Shown here piece after piece: positions 23,530 through 33,735 of a DNA stretch of 64,000 nucleotides. Position 1 is the stretch's first letter. The number at the start of each line of letters is the position of its first letter. The translations under genes were made by a program, and so were the position numbers. Source of the DNA: Anomaloglossus baeobatrachus (taxonomy: Eukaryota > Chordata > Amphibia > Anura > Aromobatidae); assembly GCF_048569485.1 (NCBI RefSeq), contig NC_134364.1, positions 131,462,752 through 131,526,751 on the forward strand. The letters run 5' to 3'. The notes under the pieces were generated by a model. The model was not told where the DNA came from. It did no database searches and saw nothing but the letters and a program-made list of their open reading frames with translations.

Positions 23530-26500
23530 TGTGACGCCCTGGGCAAGCCAGGGGTCACAGGTCATCACACCACCACACCCTACACCCCAGTTAGGAACAC
23601 ACAGCTAACCAAAAAAATCCTTGTTGCCTTCCTCCAGGGGCTGATGTTCACACCAGGGGGTGGGCCAGGCGGTTGGCTCCGCCCACCGAGGAGGACACAG
23701 CTCTGGAGGTGGGAAGAACCAGGCAGATCAGTTTAGGAAGTGAAAGTAGAAGGAAGTGAAGTGGTAGAGGAGCAAAGGAGAAAACTGGAGTAAAGGAGTA
23801 AAAGTGACAGTAAGAAAGCCTGAAGCTGGTCCAGGTGTGTGCCCCGGACTGAGACAGCAAGGTCAGCAGACGGCGGTGATTGTCTGGAGGGGTGGCTGCT
23901 CGGAGGTTCCTGGAAGGACCGCGGACGGGTGGTGACCCGGCGGTCTGGAGCAGTATACAAAGAACAGTCAGCACCAGGGCAGGGGCCTCTCGGACCCCGT
24001 CAAGGCTAGGAGTCGCCACAATTTGCCAAATCCGTCAGTGAAGGGGACGTCTGTCTCCCAACAACCAAGTCCCGATTGAAGGCAACAGCCCAACCATTAA
24101 AGTAGAGACACCGCCACCGCCAGGGCACCAGTTTCTAAGGGCCAGCGCCTGCGGGCAAAGAGTAGAGCTCCTCCGGTCCAGCTTGAAGCCGGGGAGCGGG
24201 TTACCGGTGGGAACCCATCGAAACCATCAACAACATTACGTGCAGGAAAAGGGACATCACCGTCACCTACTGGGGAAGCAAGTGCAGCCGTCCGTGGGAA
24301 CCGTCTTTCCAGCCGTGTGTTTTACCGAGAACTGTGTCATCATCTCAGGCTGAGTGAGTACCACAGTGCCGCAAGGCACAGCGCTGCCCCCGTGTCCCTG
24401 CGCCCACCAGGCCCTGTATCTCCCATCTCATCACCGGGCCCCGGGATCACCAACCCCTACCCACGGAGGGGCAACACAACAACTTGCTGCTTCACACCAT
24501 CACTCCCGGGATCCCCACACAGAGCAGCGGTGGTGTCAACAACTCACCACAACCGTGGGTGGCGTCACAGAAAATAGACTATATCCCAAAACCCAATCCC
24601 CTTTCACTCACGGGCGAGGAGCGCCGCTCGAGAAACCCCGAGATCCGGCCCACCGCTCGAGCCACCACTGAGCAGCAGCAGCCGGACCCGAGCAGAGGGG
24701 TGAGCGCAGTGCTGACACCCTCCTCCCCGCCCGCGACAACTTGGCGTCACGAACAGGATCTTACCGCTCTACCGTCTGGTAGAGGTGCGCCTTGTTACCG
24801 CCGGAGATGTCCGGCAGAAAAATTTCAGAAGCCGCCATCTTTGGCGCGAAAAGTCCCCGCTCGAGCGTCTTCTCGAGTAGCAGAGGCGCGAAGGCCAAAA
24901 CCCCGCCCCGAAAGAGGAGTGGCTGAAGAGAAGCTAAGGGGGACGCGATGGCGGCTGGCTGCATGTAAGAGCAGCTATAAAAGCAGGGACGCCAGGACTC
25001 TGCAGTCACCCTGTTCCTGGAAGAAGTCACCATGTGGATGCCGTCCCGCGACACCGTAGCCCCCGCGCCTGGGACCGCGGCGTGGGTGGAGATCCGGACC
25101 GCGCAGCTCTACCAACGGCTGCAGGTCAAGATGCAGCTCCTCATGGAGGAGTGGGAGACCGACATGGCGGACGTTATAGCAGCCGTGCGGAGACGCGAGG
25201 AGGAAGCGGAGGAAGGGAGGGTGAGTGACCCACGCCCCGATGCCCTGGAAGGGCCGGTCATCGCGGCTGCGGGACCCGGTCCAAGCCCTCTCCCCCCGCT
25301 GCCTCCCTCGCCAACCGTCCCAGAGGCCGTGACCCCGCCATTAGGCCTGCTACCACCGCAACCGGTAGCAATACCCAGCGTCCCCGCCCAGGCGGGCCGA
25401 CCTGTAGCCGGAGCCCGTAGTCGACCGGAGGTGTTGCCATGGAAGGTCCCAAAGACTGAACCGGAGGCATCCCCTGAAAAGTCCCCCGAGCCGGAGCTGA
25501 TGACCCGCTCCGAGCCGAAGGCCCAGCAGCGGAAAGCCCCTGTGCCCATCCCCCACACCTCGGCTGTGGTGGCGCCGGGTTGTTGCTGTAAGGCAGCGCC
25601 TTACCGTTGTCCAGTCCCCGTTGGGACCACCACTGAGTTGCGTTTGTTTGAAAGTTTTGGAAAATGATGAAAAATGATGATAACCGAAAAAGTAACCTGA
25701 TTGTCTGCTTGATTGGGAAAACCGGCCGTTGCCGGCACCGTTGCCCCGTGGGGACCGTTTAAAAAGTTTGCATGGAGGACTTTCCATGGACAAGCCCGTG
25801 AACTTGCAGGGCAACCACAAACGTTAAGTGGCTTGTAAATAAGTTGTTTGCCGTTACCGTTTCCGCAATGCCGCCTCCGGAGAGGCAGGTTGGAGGGAGG
25901 GCCCGCAGTAGAGCCGGCTGGGGCCCAGCCACCACAGGGACTGGTGGCTACCCTCTGGAGGGGAAGGACAGATCCCGCTCGGGTAACGTGTGCTGGACTT
26001 GGGGACAAGAGATGCTGCCTGGGTTTTAGGGGCAGCATCAGGGCCAGGTTGCTTGAGTGGGAGAGAGCGGAAACCGTAACCATGAACCGTTTTGCAACGT
26101 TTAAGTAAAGTGCCGCGGACGGTCTGCATTTTGCTAAGGGGGAATGTGACGCCCTGGGCAAGCCAGGGGTCACAGGTCATCACACCACCACACCCTACAC
26201 CCCAGTTAGGAACACACAGCTAACCAAAAAAATCCTTGTTGCCTTCCTCCAGGGGCTGATGTTCACACCAGGGGGTGGGCCAGGTGGTTGGCTCCGCCCA
26301 CCGAGGAGTTCACAACCCTGGAGGCGGGAAGAACCAGGCAGATCAGTTTAGGAAGTGAAAGTAGAAGGAAGTGAAGTGGTAGAGGAGCAAAGGAGAAAAC
26401 TGGAGTAAAGGAGTAAAAGTGACAGTAAGAAAGCCTGAAGCTGGTCCGGGTGTGTGCCCCGGACTGAGACAGCAAGGTCAGCAGACGGCGGTGATTGTCT

Positions 26501-27171
26501 GGAGGGGTGGCTGCTCGGAGGTTCCTGGAAGGACCGCGGACGGGTGGTGACCCGGCGGTCTGGAGCAGTATACAAAGAACAGTCAGCACCAGGGCAGGGG
26601 CCTCTCGGATCCCGTCAAGGCTAGGAGTCGCCACAATTTGCCAAATCCGTCAGTGAAGGGGACGTCTGTCTCCCAACAACCAAGTCCCGATTGAAGGCAA
26701 CAGCCCAACCATTAAAGTAGAGACACCGCCACCGCCAGGGCACCAGTTTCTGTTTTACCGAGAACTGTGTCATCGTCTCAGGCTGAGTGAGTACCACAGT
26801 GCCGCAAGGCACAGCGCTGCCCACGCGTCCCTGCGCCCACCAGGCCCTGCATCTCCCACCTCATCACTGGGCCCCGGGATCACCAACCCCTACCCACGGA
26901 GGGGCAACACAACAACTTGCTGCTTCACACCATCACTCCCGGGATCCCCATACAGAGCAGCGGTGGTGTCAACAACTTACCACAACCGTGGGTGGCGTCA
27001 CGGACAATAGACTATATCCCAAAACCCAATCCCCTTTCACTCACTGGCGAGGAGCGTCGCTCGAGAACCCCCGGGATCCGGCCCACCGCTCGAGCCACCA
27101 CTGAGCAGCAGCAGCCGGACCCGAGCAGAGGGGTGAGCGCAGTGCTGACACCCTCCTCCCCGCCCGCGACA
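23530..27171 (+). mobile_element. Pol-less Ty3/gypsy derivative, CATA target duplication
   Basis: A fossil with two LTRs (23530-24738 and 26145-27171; the right one is shorter), a primer-binding-like start (TTGGCGTCACGAACAGG) and a polypurine tract AAGGGGGAA before the right LTR. CATA lies on both sides (23526-23529 and 27172-27175). The 1.4-kb interior keeps 5' and 3' leader parts like those of the full element at 38209-46408 and one gag-like frame, but no pol, so it was non-autonomous. LTR divergence appears low (a few per cent by eye, excluding the length difference). Confidence 0.9.
25032..25667 (+). pseudogene. Gag-like or unclassified frame of the pol-less gypsy derivative
   Basis: Open for 211 residues, beginning MWMPSRDTVAPAPGTAAWVE, with a short charged helix around residues 25-60 and then a Pro/Ala-rich tail. 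It sits where gag starts in the related full element. No zinc knuckle or protease is present. Whether it was ever a working gag is unknown. Confidence 0.45.
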
Positions 27172-27591
27172 CATAAGTTTTTACATGCGGCCCGTCCGTT
27201 TTTTTCCGGTTGTGGCATGCTACTGAGCATGCGCAGTGGAAGAAACCGCATGCGGCGGCCGGATGCGTTTTTTTCCGCATCGCGCCGCATCCGGCGTCCA
27301 TAGGCATGCATTGAAAAATGCGCCACAGCGGCCGGATGCGGCGCAATGCGGTTTTTTTGCCGGAGCAAAAAACGTTGCAGGCAACGTTTCATCCGGCCGC
27401 GGCATCGGCTAAATCTGCCGCATGCGGCAAAAACCGGACCGACCGCAAGCCCATGCGGCACAATACGGCACTAATGTAAGTCTATGCAAAAAACCCCGCA
27501 ACCGGCGGCAAAAGAACTGGTTGCGGTTTTTCTGCAGAGTGCCGTATTGTGCCGCAGAGCAAATACCGGATGTGTGAAAGTAGCCTTATAT

Positions 27592-28189
27592 TCACCTGTC
27601 CATGCCGCTGCAACTGTCCATGGTGCTGATATCCACCGTGATGCTGTGTCCGGCCACCGCTGTCTCCCCTCTGCAGCTACTTCCGGGTCGGCTGTGCAGT
27701 GCATAACTGCATATCATATGTATGAGAATAATTATCCGGCCTTGAAGCAGCAGAGAGCAGCGGATAAAGACAGCATCGCTGGAGAAGGTGAGTTTAAAAA
27801 GCTTTTTATTTTCAATGTACATGTTTTTCTGGTATGTGTTTCATGGATCACAGCACTGTATGTTCCTTGTGACATCAGTGATGCCAGAAAACAATGAACT
27901 TGTCTCCGTGCGGAAATCATGGACATGCGTGTATGCCGTACGGAAACACATCAGTGAGAAATCACTAATCTGGGAGCAGATTCATTGATTTTAATGGGTC
28001 TGCATTTGTCTGTGATTTTGGTACGTACGAGAGGCTGCTGATAAGTCTTTGGCTTTGTGATCTTTTTTTGTTTCCATGGTAATGAATGTTACATCACATG
28101 AAAGTCTTATGTGTTTAATATGTTTTCAAAATTTTGTGTTTGTTGCTTATGGCAACAGTGTTCTTCACATGCGGGAAAAAAAAATGGCG
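27592..28189. other. Outer repeat tail and unassigned sequence
   Basis: Continuation of the probable outer MITE to about 28000, then A/T-rich sequence leading to a mariner fragment. The open frame at 27484-27897 is not a recognised protein. Confidence 0.4.
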
Positions 28190-28410
28190 GAGTCTAATGC
28201 GATATTCACAGCAGCTGAGAGCAGAGGAGGATAAAATTCTTGTTTCTGCAAGGAAAGTCCAGGAAGGATATTCATGGTGATATGTCGCAGACATTGGGGG
28301 ATCAGTGCCCTTCATATTCCACAGGTAAGAGCTGGGTTGACGAATGTAAAACGGGCGACTTCAGCCCCAATGATGAGGAACGTCCTGGACGCCCGAGAGT
28401 GGTTGTTGTC
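28190..28410 (+). pseudogene. Mariner-family transposase N-terminal fragment
   Basis: Reads GKSRKDIHGDMSQTLGDQCP, then PSYSTGKSWVDECKTGDFSP and NDEERPGRPRVVV. This is the second helix-turn-helix and linker of mariner transposases (PSYSTVKNW..FKRGDFS..DEPRSGRP in the family). The catalytic domain is absent and the fragment stops at a short (TA)n run. Confidence 0.8.
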
Positions 28411-28489
28411 TTCTATATATATATATACTAGGAGGATTTCTTTGTTTTTTAAATGCCTCATACATATAACCTCTTTGTATGATCCAGAG

Positions 28490-29471
28490 TAGAGATGAGC
28501 GAGCCTGAGGTTCAAGGTTCGGAAACCGACTACCAAAAACTAAAGCTTGGATTGAAGTTCAAGTGAGTTACGAGTGCAAACCACTGAAGTGAGCAGCGCT
28601 GTGCCGGGGTATGAGTGATGCTCGGCCCTGTGTGAGCCGCTGCAGTGAGTGACCGGTGATCAGCGGGATCAGATGTACTGCACTCAAGAGAAAAAATAAA
28701 AAACCCCGCCCACTCTGCTCCGGAAGTGTTCTGCATATGGCTGGCATGTGGGCGGAGACACAAACTGCCCAATTACTGACTTCGTTTGAGGTTCGGATCA
28801 AGTCGGGGTCACAAACCGAACTTTTTTAAGGTTTGGCTGTACTTTCACGATTCCTCTGTGCAGAGCATCGTGCACACAGGTGATGCTCTGCTGCGCCTCC
28901 CTGAACTTCAGAGCCAGCAGTGACGTGTCCTTTGTGCAGAGCATATTGCATTTGGAGATGCTCTGCTGTGTTTCTCTGAGCACTAGCTGTCAGGTTGTTT
29001 CACAGCACAGGATTCCATGCAGGTTCTGGGAGGTGCTGATTATTTAGGGGTTCCCTCTTCATGGTAATTGCTCCGTTTCATTACTGAGCATGCTCTCCTT
29101 GCCAGTCGTACTCTCTGGTTCTGCAGTTGTGCTCTTGGCCTGTGTTAGCGCTTGTGTTCTGATCTAAGTTTCTTGAGCCTGGATCGTTCATTCACTTCAT
29201 TCACTCCTCTCTGCCCACTCCCTGTTCTTGTTGTTATCTCCTGGCTTCTGACCTAGGACCGTTACCTGACCATGTCTCTGTCTGCTCCCGTTTTTTGTTG
29301 TTACCTCTTGCCTTTGATCCTTGGACCACTCCCTGACTACGTCTCTGTCTGCTCCCTGAATCTAATATGTACCCTCCTGGTATCCTGTGACCTGACTGCG
29401 TTTCTGCTTACTCCCTGTGTTCTGTCGTGCTCTCTTGTTTCCTGACCCGGTAAAAAGTTTGCTCATCTCTA
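28490..29471. mobile_element. hAT-like non-autonomous element
   Basis: Ends TAGAGATGAGCGAG and, inverted, TAGAGATGAGCAAA. The 8-bp flanks ATCCAGAG and ATTCAAAA agree at five of eight, so the target duplication is weak. It contains the dispersed repeat also seen inverted at 13495-13975 (28845-29460), which is probably a nested or captured segment. Confidence 0.5.
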
Positions 29472-29499
29472 ATTCAAAACTGTTGCTTGCAATATTTAG

Positions 29500-29875
29500 A
29501 GGATGTCACCAGGTCAAAAAGTAGACATCATTTGATCATTTTCTTTCATTCCCACTGCTCCTCTGAGATTTCTGTCTTTCGTTTTGTTTAAATCCGCCAT
29601 ACAGTTCCAGAGATATGGACCGTTTTATTCAGTGTTAATTTTTTATGGTCTTTACGAGGGGGCGTGGTTCACAGGATTGTTGGGGGCGTGTCTGTATGAC
29701 AGCGACACCCCCCCCAGTAAAGACCATGAAAATTAGCACTAAATATAAAGGCCCATATCTCGGGAACCGTATGGCGGATTTTAATAAAACAAAAACCTAA
29801 AAATTCAGGGGAGTAGAGGGAATAAAATAAGAACAAAAACTGGGCACACATGACCTGGTGACAGATCGTCCTTTA
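29500..29875. repeat. Palindromic MITE-like repeat
   Basis: Inverted arms: GATGTCACCAGGTCA at the left and TGACCTGGTGACAGATC at the right; further in, ATCCGCCATAC and GTATGGCGGAT, and TATGGTCTTTAC and GTAAAGACCATG. The centre, about 29650-29715, carries GGGGGCGTG words. No coding capacity. Confidence 0.75.
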
Positions 29876-30549
29876 ATGTCATTATTATTCACATGCAAGC
29901 CTACACTTAATATAGGGCAATGTGGAGGTGAAGACGTGCGATAGCAATGACACAACAACAAATATTCTAGCAAAAATAAATGTAATAAAAAGTGTTTGTT
30001 CTTACAGTTTTAAATATTTTGGCAGGTAACAGACATAACACAAATTGGCTGTTTAGGCCATTATATACATTAAGTTCCGTCTACTTATATTCATAAGAAA
30101 GACATTTAGCAGCAAAAAGTTCTGTTAAGTTAACCCTGGAAGTTCCCATCTTATGTGATCAGTGCGGCAGATGGCAGCCCCCCCCCCCCGACGTACGTAT
30201 CGGCAGCAGATGAGTATTAGTAACAATATGCTCTGTCTTCTTCATTGGTAACAGCTCATTGACATGTACAGTACTATGATGACTGATACAGTACCATTAC
30301 ACAGTAGATATACCCTGCTATTCATCAGTACAGTATTATACCAGTATTCACCAGGGTAGGGTCCTGAGGTGGCCCAAAGCTGTATCAGCCATTGTAACTT
30401 TCCAGATAGAGTGGGCTTCAGATTGCGGGTATGTGCCACCCGCTACGTAGGACCCCACCCTGATAATTGTTTACAATTTTATATCTAGAAGTTGCAAGAA
30501 CAATAGGCCACGGTTCATTGTTTGCATTATTTTTAGTAACTTGCCAATT

Positions 30550-30825
30550 GAAACTTGTTAATATATCTTATCAGAAAAGTTTGCTTGTTTACACGCAATT
30601 TATTCTCAAAACTACAGATTCTGCCATTGCTGAGATAGGAGATGGTGCTCATAATGTTCTATGGAGGTCTTGAAGCCTTTAGCCCCTCCCCTCTCCATAG
30701 AATTTAAAAGCAGCAGCTGTTATCTCCTATCTCACCAATGGAGGAAATCTGTCTTCAATAAAGCAGATTTTTCTTGAGAATAAAGGAACAAGAAGTCGAT
30801 TTCTCTGATCAGATATTAGCTTCTT
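30550..30825. repeat. Foldback (palindromic) MITE-like repeat downstream of CHAC1
   Basis: Two imperfect inverted arms, about 30550-30641 and 30723-30825, share GAGATAGGAGAT, TTCTCAA and CAGATT blocks. An inner pair, TTCTATGGAG near 30657 and CTCCATAGAA near 30694, continues the hairpin. The first minus-strand AATAAA downstream of the CHAC1 stop (plus-strand TTTATT, 30599-30604) is inside it. Confidence 0.7.
30599..30604 (-). terminator. Candidate polyadenylation signal for CHAC1
   Basis: AATAAA on the minus strand, about 850 bases past the CHAC1 stop, the first canonical hexamer I found. It lies in a foldback repeat, so it may be fortuitous; a variant signal nearer the stop is possible. Confidence 0.2.
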
Positions 30826-31454
30826 ATTGATTAGTGAAAAATAAAATGAAAATGGTGACTCTTTAACCGTTTTTGCGCCTTTTTTAAAAGTCGTACCGTC
30901 CGATAAAATGTTGCAAACATCTCACGTGCACGTAAAATCTCTCCAGGATGAGCACATTAGCACAAAAAGTCAATAAAATACACATTAATACTTAAAAAAA
31001 AAGGCGCAAATTAAAAGAAAGAGGCACACGGGAAAAAACGCCGAAACGTGGCGCAAATGCTATAATGATTCATTACCGTAGTGTATGAGATACAAAGAAG
31101 GAATGTGAATGTGACGTGTAAACGGTGCGGCCTCTGATGCAGCGACTCGAGGGCTTACGCACATGTAGAGGGCCCGGTGGAGCCAGTCTGGGAACTGGAC
31201 CTTTACTGGGCCGTTAGTTCTGCTTTACCGAGCAAGAATGGGTTAAAACAGCGGAGAGGTAGCTGACGCGTTCTGCCGAGGCGGGCGACCGGTGCCCGAG
31301 GATTTCAGTTCTTTGTAGTGAACACTTAGTCCTGAAGAAGGTCGGGTGGAGGAGAAGGAAAGGACAATGGTTGGTATCGGACGGGTCCGTGACCTTTGCA
31401 TATTCCGATGATGCAGAAATGTCCTTGTGACACGGTGCGGGATACGTGGCACAG

Positions 31455-31859
31455 TTAGGACACTTCCACGGGGTCGTCCGTAGTGTAGAAGTATGGGAGG
31501 ATGGCCATTAGTGCCTCCTCTATGGAGAACAGGTGCTTGTCCTCGGCCTCTGGACAGTACGTGTGCATGAAGCTGGCGAGGCGCAGCAGATACTCGATGT
31601 TGTGGCCCGCCCGGCCGCTGCACACCACGATCTGAGCCGCGATCTCCTCCTCGGAGGCCGGTCCCAGGTAGCCAGGATTCTGCGATGTGGCGATGTACAC
31701 CAGGGCCAGCAGCGCCCCCTCTTCACCTTCATCTTGGGGGTAAAACTTGACCGGTTTTGTTACGTAGCCCCCGAGAACAGACTCCCGGATGTTCAAATAC
31801 TGAAGCGATGACTCAATCTGATCGCCGCGCACTTCATAGGCGACACCCCAAGTGCATTC
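31455..31859 (-). CDS. CHAC1: CHAC1 coding exon 3, C-terminal catalytic part and stop
   Basis: Encodes the last 134 residues and a TAA stop. It begins after a CCTCCAG acceptor with ECTWGVAY, which corresponds to GCTWGVAY of human CHAC1. The segment YLNIRESVLGGY contains the glutamate (predicted residue 130) equivalent to the catalytic acid/base Glu of the gamma-glutamylcyclotransferase fold. The REsVLGGY form, longer than the REKGGY of CHAC2, assigns the gene to CHAC1 rather than CHAC2. FYPQDE, NPGYLGPA and GHNIEYLLRLA are further family blocks. The total predicted product is 238 residues, against about 222 in human; the extra length is the N-terminal PPYEK array. No stop or frameshift was seen, so the gene looks functional. 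Confidence 0.95.
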   Translation of the reverse strand, partial: ECTWGVAYEVRGDQIESSLQYLNIRESVLGGYVTKPVKFYPQDEGEEGALLALVYIATSQNPGYLGPASEEEIAAQIVVCSGRAGHNIEYLLRLASFMHTYCPEAEDKHLFSIEEALMAILPYFYTTDDPVEVS

Positions 31860-32219
31860 CTGGAGGAAAAGGGGCGCAGCGTTAGAAACAAGTAGCACAC
31901 AAAGTCTCTTCTTTACTCACCCTCCCCAGGTCCAGCACCGAGTCTCCACTGCTCCCAGTGTCTGGTATTGTCACACTGACTGCTGCATACAATCACTGAG
32001 CTCAGCGATTGTCTGCAGCGCTGCAGACCATAACGCACACCATAAGCAGCAGTGGAGACTCAACGCTGGACCCAGGGAGGGTGAGTAAGACCTATTTTTT
32101 TATATGTTTTAGGCAGAAACCATGTGTAGACATGTTTGGCCACTCTAAGGCACTGCACACATGGTGCCTACATTACTGATGCCAGCTCTATGAGTTTTCA
32201 CTACCAGCAACCTGCCAGG

Positions 32220-32917
32220 ATCTGCAGCACGCTAGTACCGGGACCAACGACCTGCAGCACTCTAGTGCCGGGACCAGCGACCTGCAGCACTCTAGTGGCG
32301 GGAGCAGCGACCTGCAGCACTCTAGTGGCGGGAGCAGCGACCTGCAGCACTCTAGTGGCGGGAGCAGCGACCTGCAGCACTCTAGTGGCGGGAGCAGCGA
32401 CCTGCAGCACTCTAGTGGCGGGAGCAGCGACCTGCAGCACTCTAGTGCCGGGACCAGCGACCTGCAGCACTCTAGTGCCGGGAGCAGCGACCTGCAGCAC
32501 TCTAGTGGCGGGAGCAGCGACCTGCAGCACTCTAGTGGCGGGAGCAGCGACCTGCAGCACTCTAGTGGCGGGAGCAGCGACCTGCAGCACTCTAGTGGCG
32601 GGACCAGCGACCTGCAGCACTCTAGTGGCGGGACCAGCGACCTGCAGCACTCTAGTGGCGGGACCAGCGACCTGCAGCACTCTAGTGGCGGGAGCAGCGA
32701 CCTGCAGCACTCTAGTGGCGGGAGCAGCGACCTGCAGCACTCTGGTGGCGGGAGCAGCGACCTGCAGCACTCTGGTGGCGGGAGCAGCGACCTGCAGCAC
32801 TCTGGTGGCGGGAGCAGCGACCTGCAGCACTCTAGTGGCGGGAGCAGCGACCTGCAGCACTCTAGTGGCGGGAGCAGCGACCTGCAGCACTCTAGTGGCG
32901 TGAGCAGCGACCTGCAA
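32220..32917. repeat. 30-bp minisatellite in CHAC1 intron 2
   Basis: About 23 tandem copies of a 30-base unit beginning CCTGCAGCACTCTAGTGGCG, with an exact 30-base period. The left edge units are more diverged, and a few variants (GCCGGGACC, TCTGGTGG) are grouped in blocks, as expected from unequal exchange. Since 30 is divisible by three, both strands stay open, but it lies inside an intron and is not coding. Confidence 0.97.
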
Positions 32918-33019
32918 CAATTTAGCTATTGGAAAACTATAACTCCCAGCATGCTGTTATGTGATTTCTACTGTACTAAATAAGTATATTGTATGGAAAT
33001 GTAATGGGAATCCTCTCAC

Positions 33020-33055
33020 CTGGTAATCTTCTTGTAGGGTCACCACTCGCCCAGG
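33020..33055 (-). CDS. CHAC1: CHAC1 coding exon 2 (12 codons)
   Basis: A 36-base micro-exon encoding PGRVVTLQEDYQ. It is flanked by TTTCAG on its upstream side and GTGAGAG on its downstream side (minus-strand sense), phase 0 on both sides. Human CHAC1 carries the closely similar PGRVVTLLED at this place, directly after the HRGS block of exon 1. The exon is too small to be found as an open frame; it was located by homology and splice signals. It lies between the G-rich array of intron 1 (33056-33403) and the 1.16-kb intron 2 (31860-33019). Confidence 0.92.
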
Positions 33056-33127
33056 CTGAAATAGAAAGAAGGGATGTGAGACCCCAGAGAAATGCAGTGC
33101 GCAGGGATCAGGGAGTCACACGGGGAT

Positions 33128-33366
33128 CGGGGGGGGGGGGGAGCAGGGGGGGGGGTCGCAGGGGGATCAGGGGGGGGTCGCAGGGGGATCAGGGGGGGGT
33201 CGCACGGGGATCAGGGGGGGGGGGGGAGCAGGGGGGGGGGTCGCAGGGGGATCAGGGGGGGGGGGAGCAGGGGGGGGGGGTCGCAGGGGGATCAGGGGGG
33301 GGGGAGCAGGGGGGGGGGGCGCAGGGGGATCAGGGGGGGGGTCGCAGGGGGATCAGGGGGGGGATC
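33128..33366. repeat. G-rich minisatellite in CHAC1 intron 1
   Basis: About a dozen irregular units of roughly 20-24 bases alternate TCGCAG or AGCAG with runs of 5-13 G and GGATCAG. It fills most of the 348-base intron. The G-rich strand is the template strand of CHAC1, and the many G runs could form quadruplexes. Copy number and run lengths may be unreliable in an assembly. Confidence 0.9.
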
Positions 33367-33403
33367 GCACAGAGATGGTCAGTACACATACACCGGCGCT
33401 CAC

Positions 33404-33679
33404 CATTTCAGGGCTGCCTCTGTGGAAAGTGTCTCCCTGCCAGAACTTGCGGCTGTATCCAGGGATGAATCCGACCTTACTGGAGGTGAATGAGAAGTCC
33501 GGCCTCCACACCAGGGAGCCATAGCCGAAGATCCACAGGGGCTTCTCATAGGGGGGCTTCTCATAGGGGGGCTTCTCATAGGGGGGCTTCTCATAGGGGG
33601 GCTTCTCATAGGGGGGCTTCTCATAGGGGGGCTTCTCATAGGGGGGCTCCTCCATGGCAGTGACGGGGCGGTTGGGCAT
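33404..33679 (-). CDS. CHAC1: CHAC1 coding exon 1 (glutathione-specific gamma-glutamylcyclotransferase)
   Basis: ChaC1 is a cytosolic enzyme that cleaves glutathione to 5-oxoproline and Cys-Gly; it is a target of the ATF4/CHOP stress response. This exon encodes 92 residues. After a short MPNRPVTAMEE start come seven PPYEK repeats (residues 12-46), then the family's substrate-binding segment WIFGYGSLVW (residues 49-58) and the conserved GYSRKFWQGDTFHRGS block. The exon ends on an ATG codon followed directly by GTGAG, a good donor in phase 0. I chose the start at 33679 because it is the first ATG downstream of the TATA box at 33736-33743; an ATG eight codons later is an alternative. The N-terminal repeat has no counterpart that I know of in mammalian CHAC1 and is probably disordered. 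Confidence 0.93.
33541..33645 (-). repeat. 15-bp in-frame coding minisatellite in CHAC1 exon 1
   Basis: Seven head-to-tail copies of GCTTCTCATAGGGGG (plus strand), apparently identical. The unit is a multiple of three, so the array reads PPYEK seven times in the CHAC1 frame and copy-number change would not shift the frame. Confidence 0.95.
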
Positions 33680-33735
33680 TTGGTCTGAGGGGTGAGGACG
33701 GGCTGACAAGTGGTGCTGATGAGAGCCGCGCAAGT

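Larger units (their letters stand above)
23434..27585. mobile_element. PIF/Harbinger MITE interrupted by a gypsy derivative
   Basis: Twenty-base perfect inverted ends GGCTACTTTCACACATCCGG and TTA on both sides (23431-23433, 27586-27588). It is the same family as 3899-4369. Its own sequence is 23434-23529 and 27176-27585; the rest is the LTR element and its target duplication. Confidence 0.92.
23292..28000. mobile_element. Probable outer MITE holding two nested elements
   Basis: Begins GGCCTCTTTCACACATCAGTG, a start like the Harbinger MITE ends here. After the inserted MITE ends at 27585, sequence of the same character resumes (CACATCAGTGAGAAATCAC near 27950, TCTGTGATTTTGG near 28010). The right terminus is not defined, so the outer limit is approximate. 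Confidence 0.45.
29876..31454. other. CHAC1 3' flank and probable 3' UTR
   Basis: Holds the probable CHAC1 3' UTR (from 31454 downwards), a C13 run near 30177, the foldback repeat at 30550-30825, and unassigned A/T-rich sequence. No second gene recognised. Confidence 0.5.

Noticed and set aside
32136-32920. Open frames of 255 and 239 residues with ATCSTLVAG repeats
   Set aside because: The 30-bp array lies in CHAC1 intron 2 and is open on both strands because 30 is divisible by three.
32220-33366. Arrays considered as CRISPR-like
   Set aside because: Units are contiguous with no unique spacers, and the setting is a vertebrate gene.
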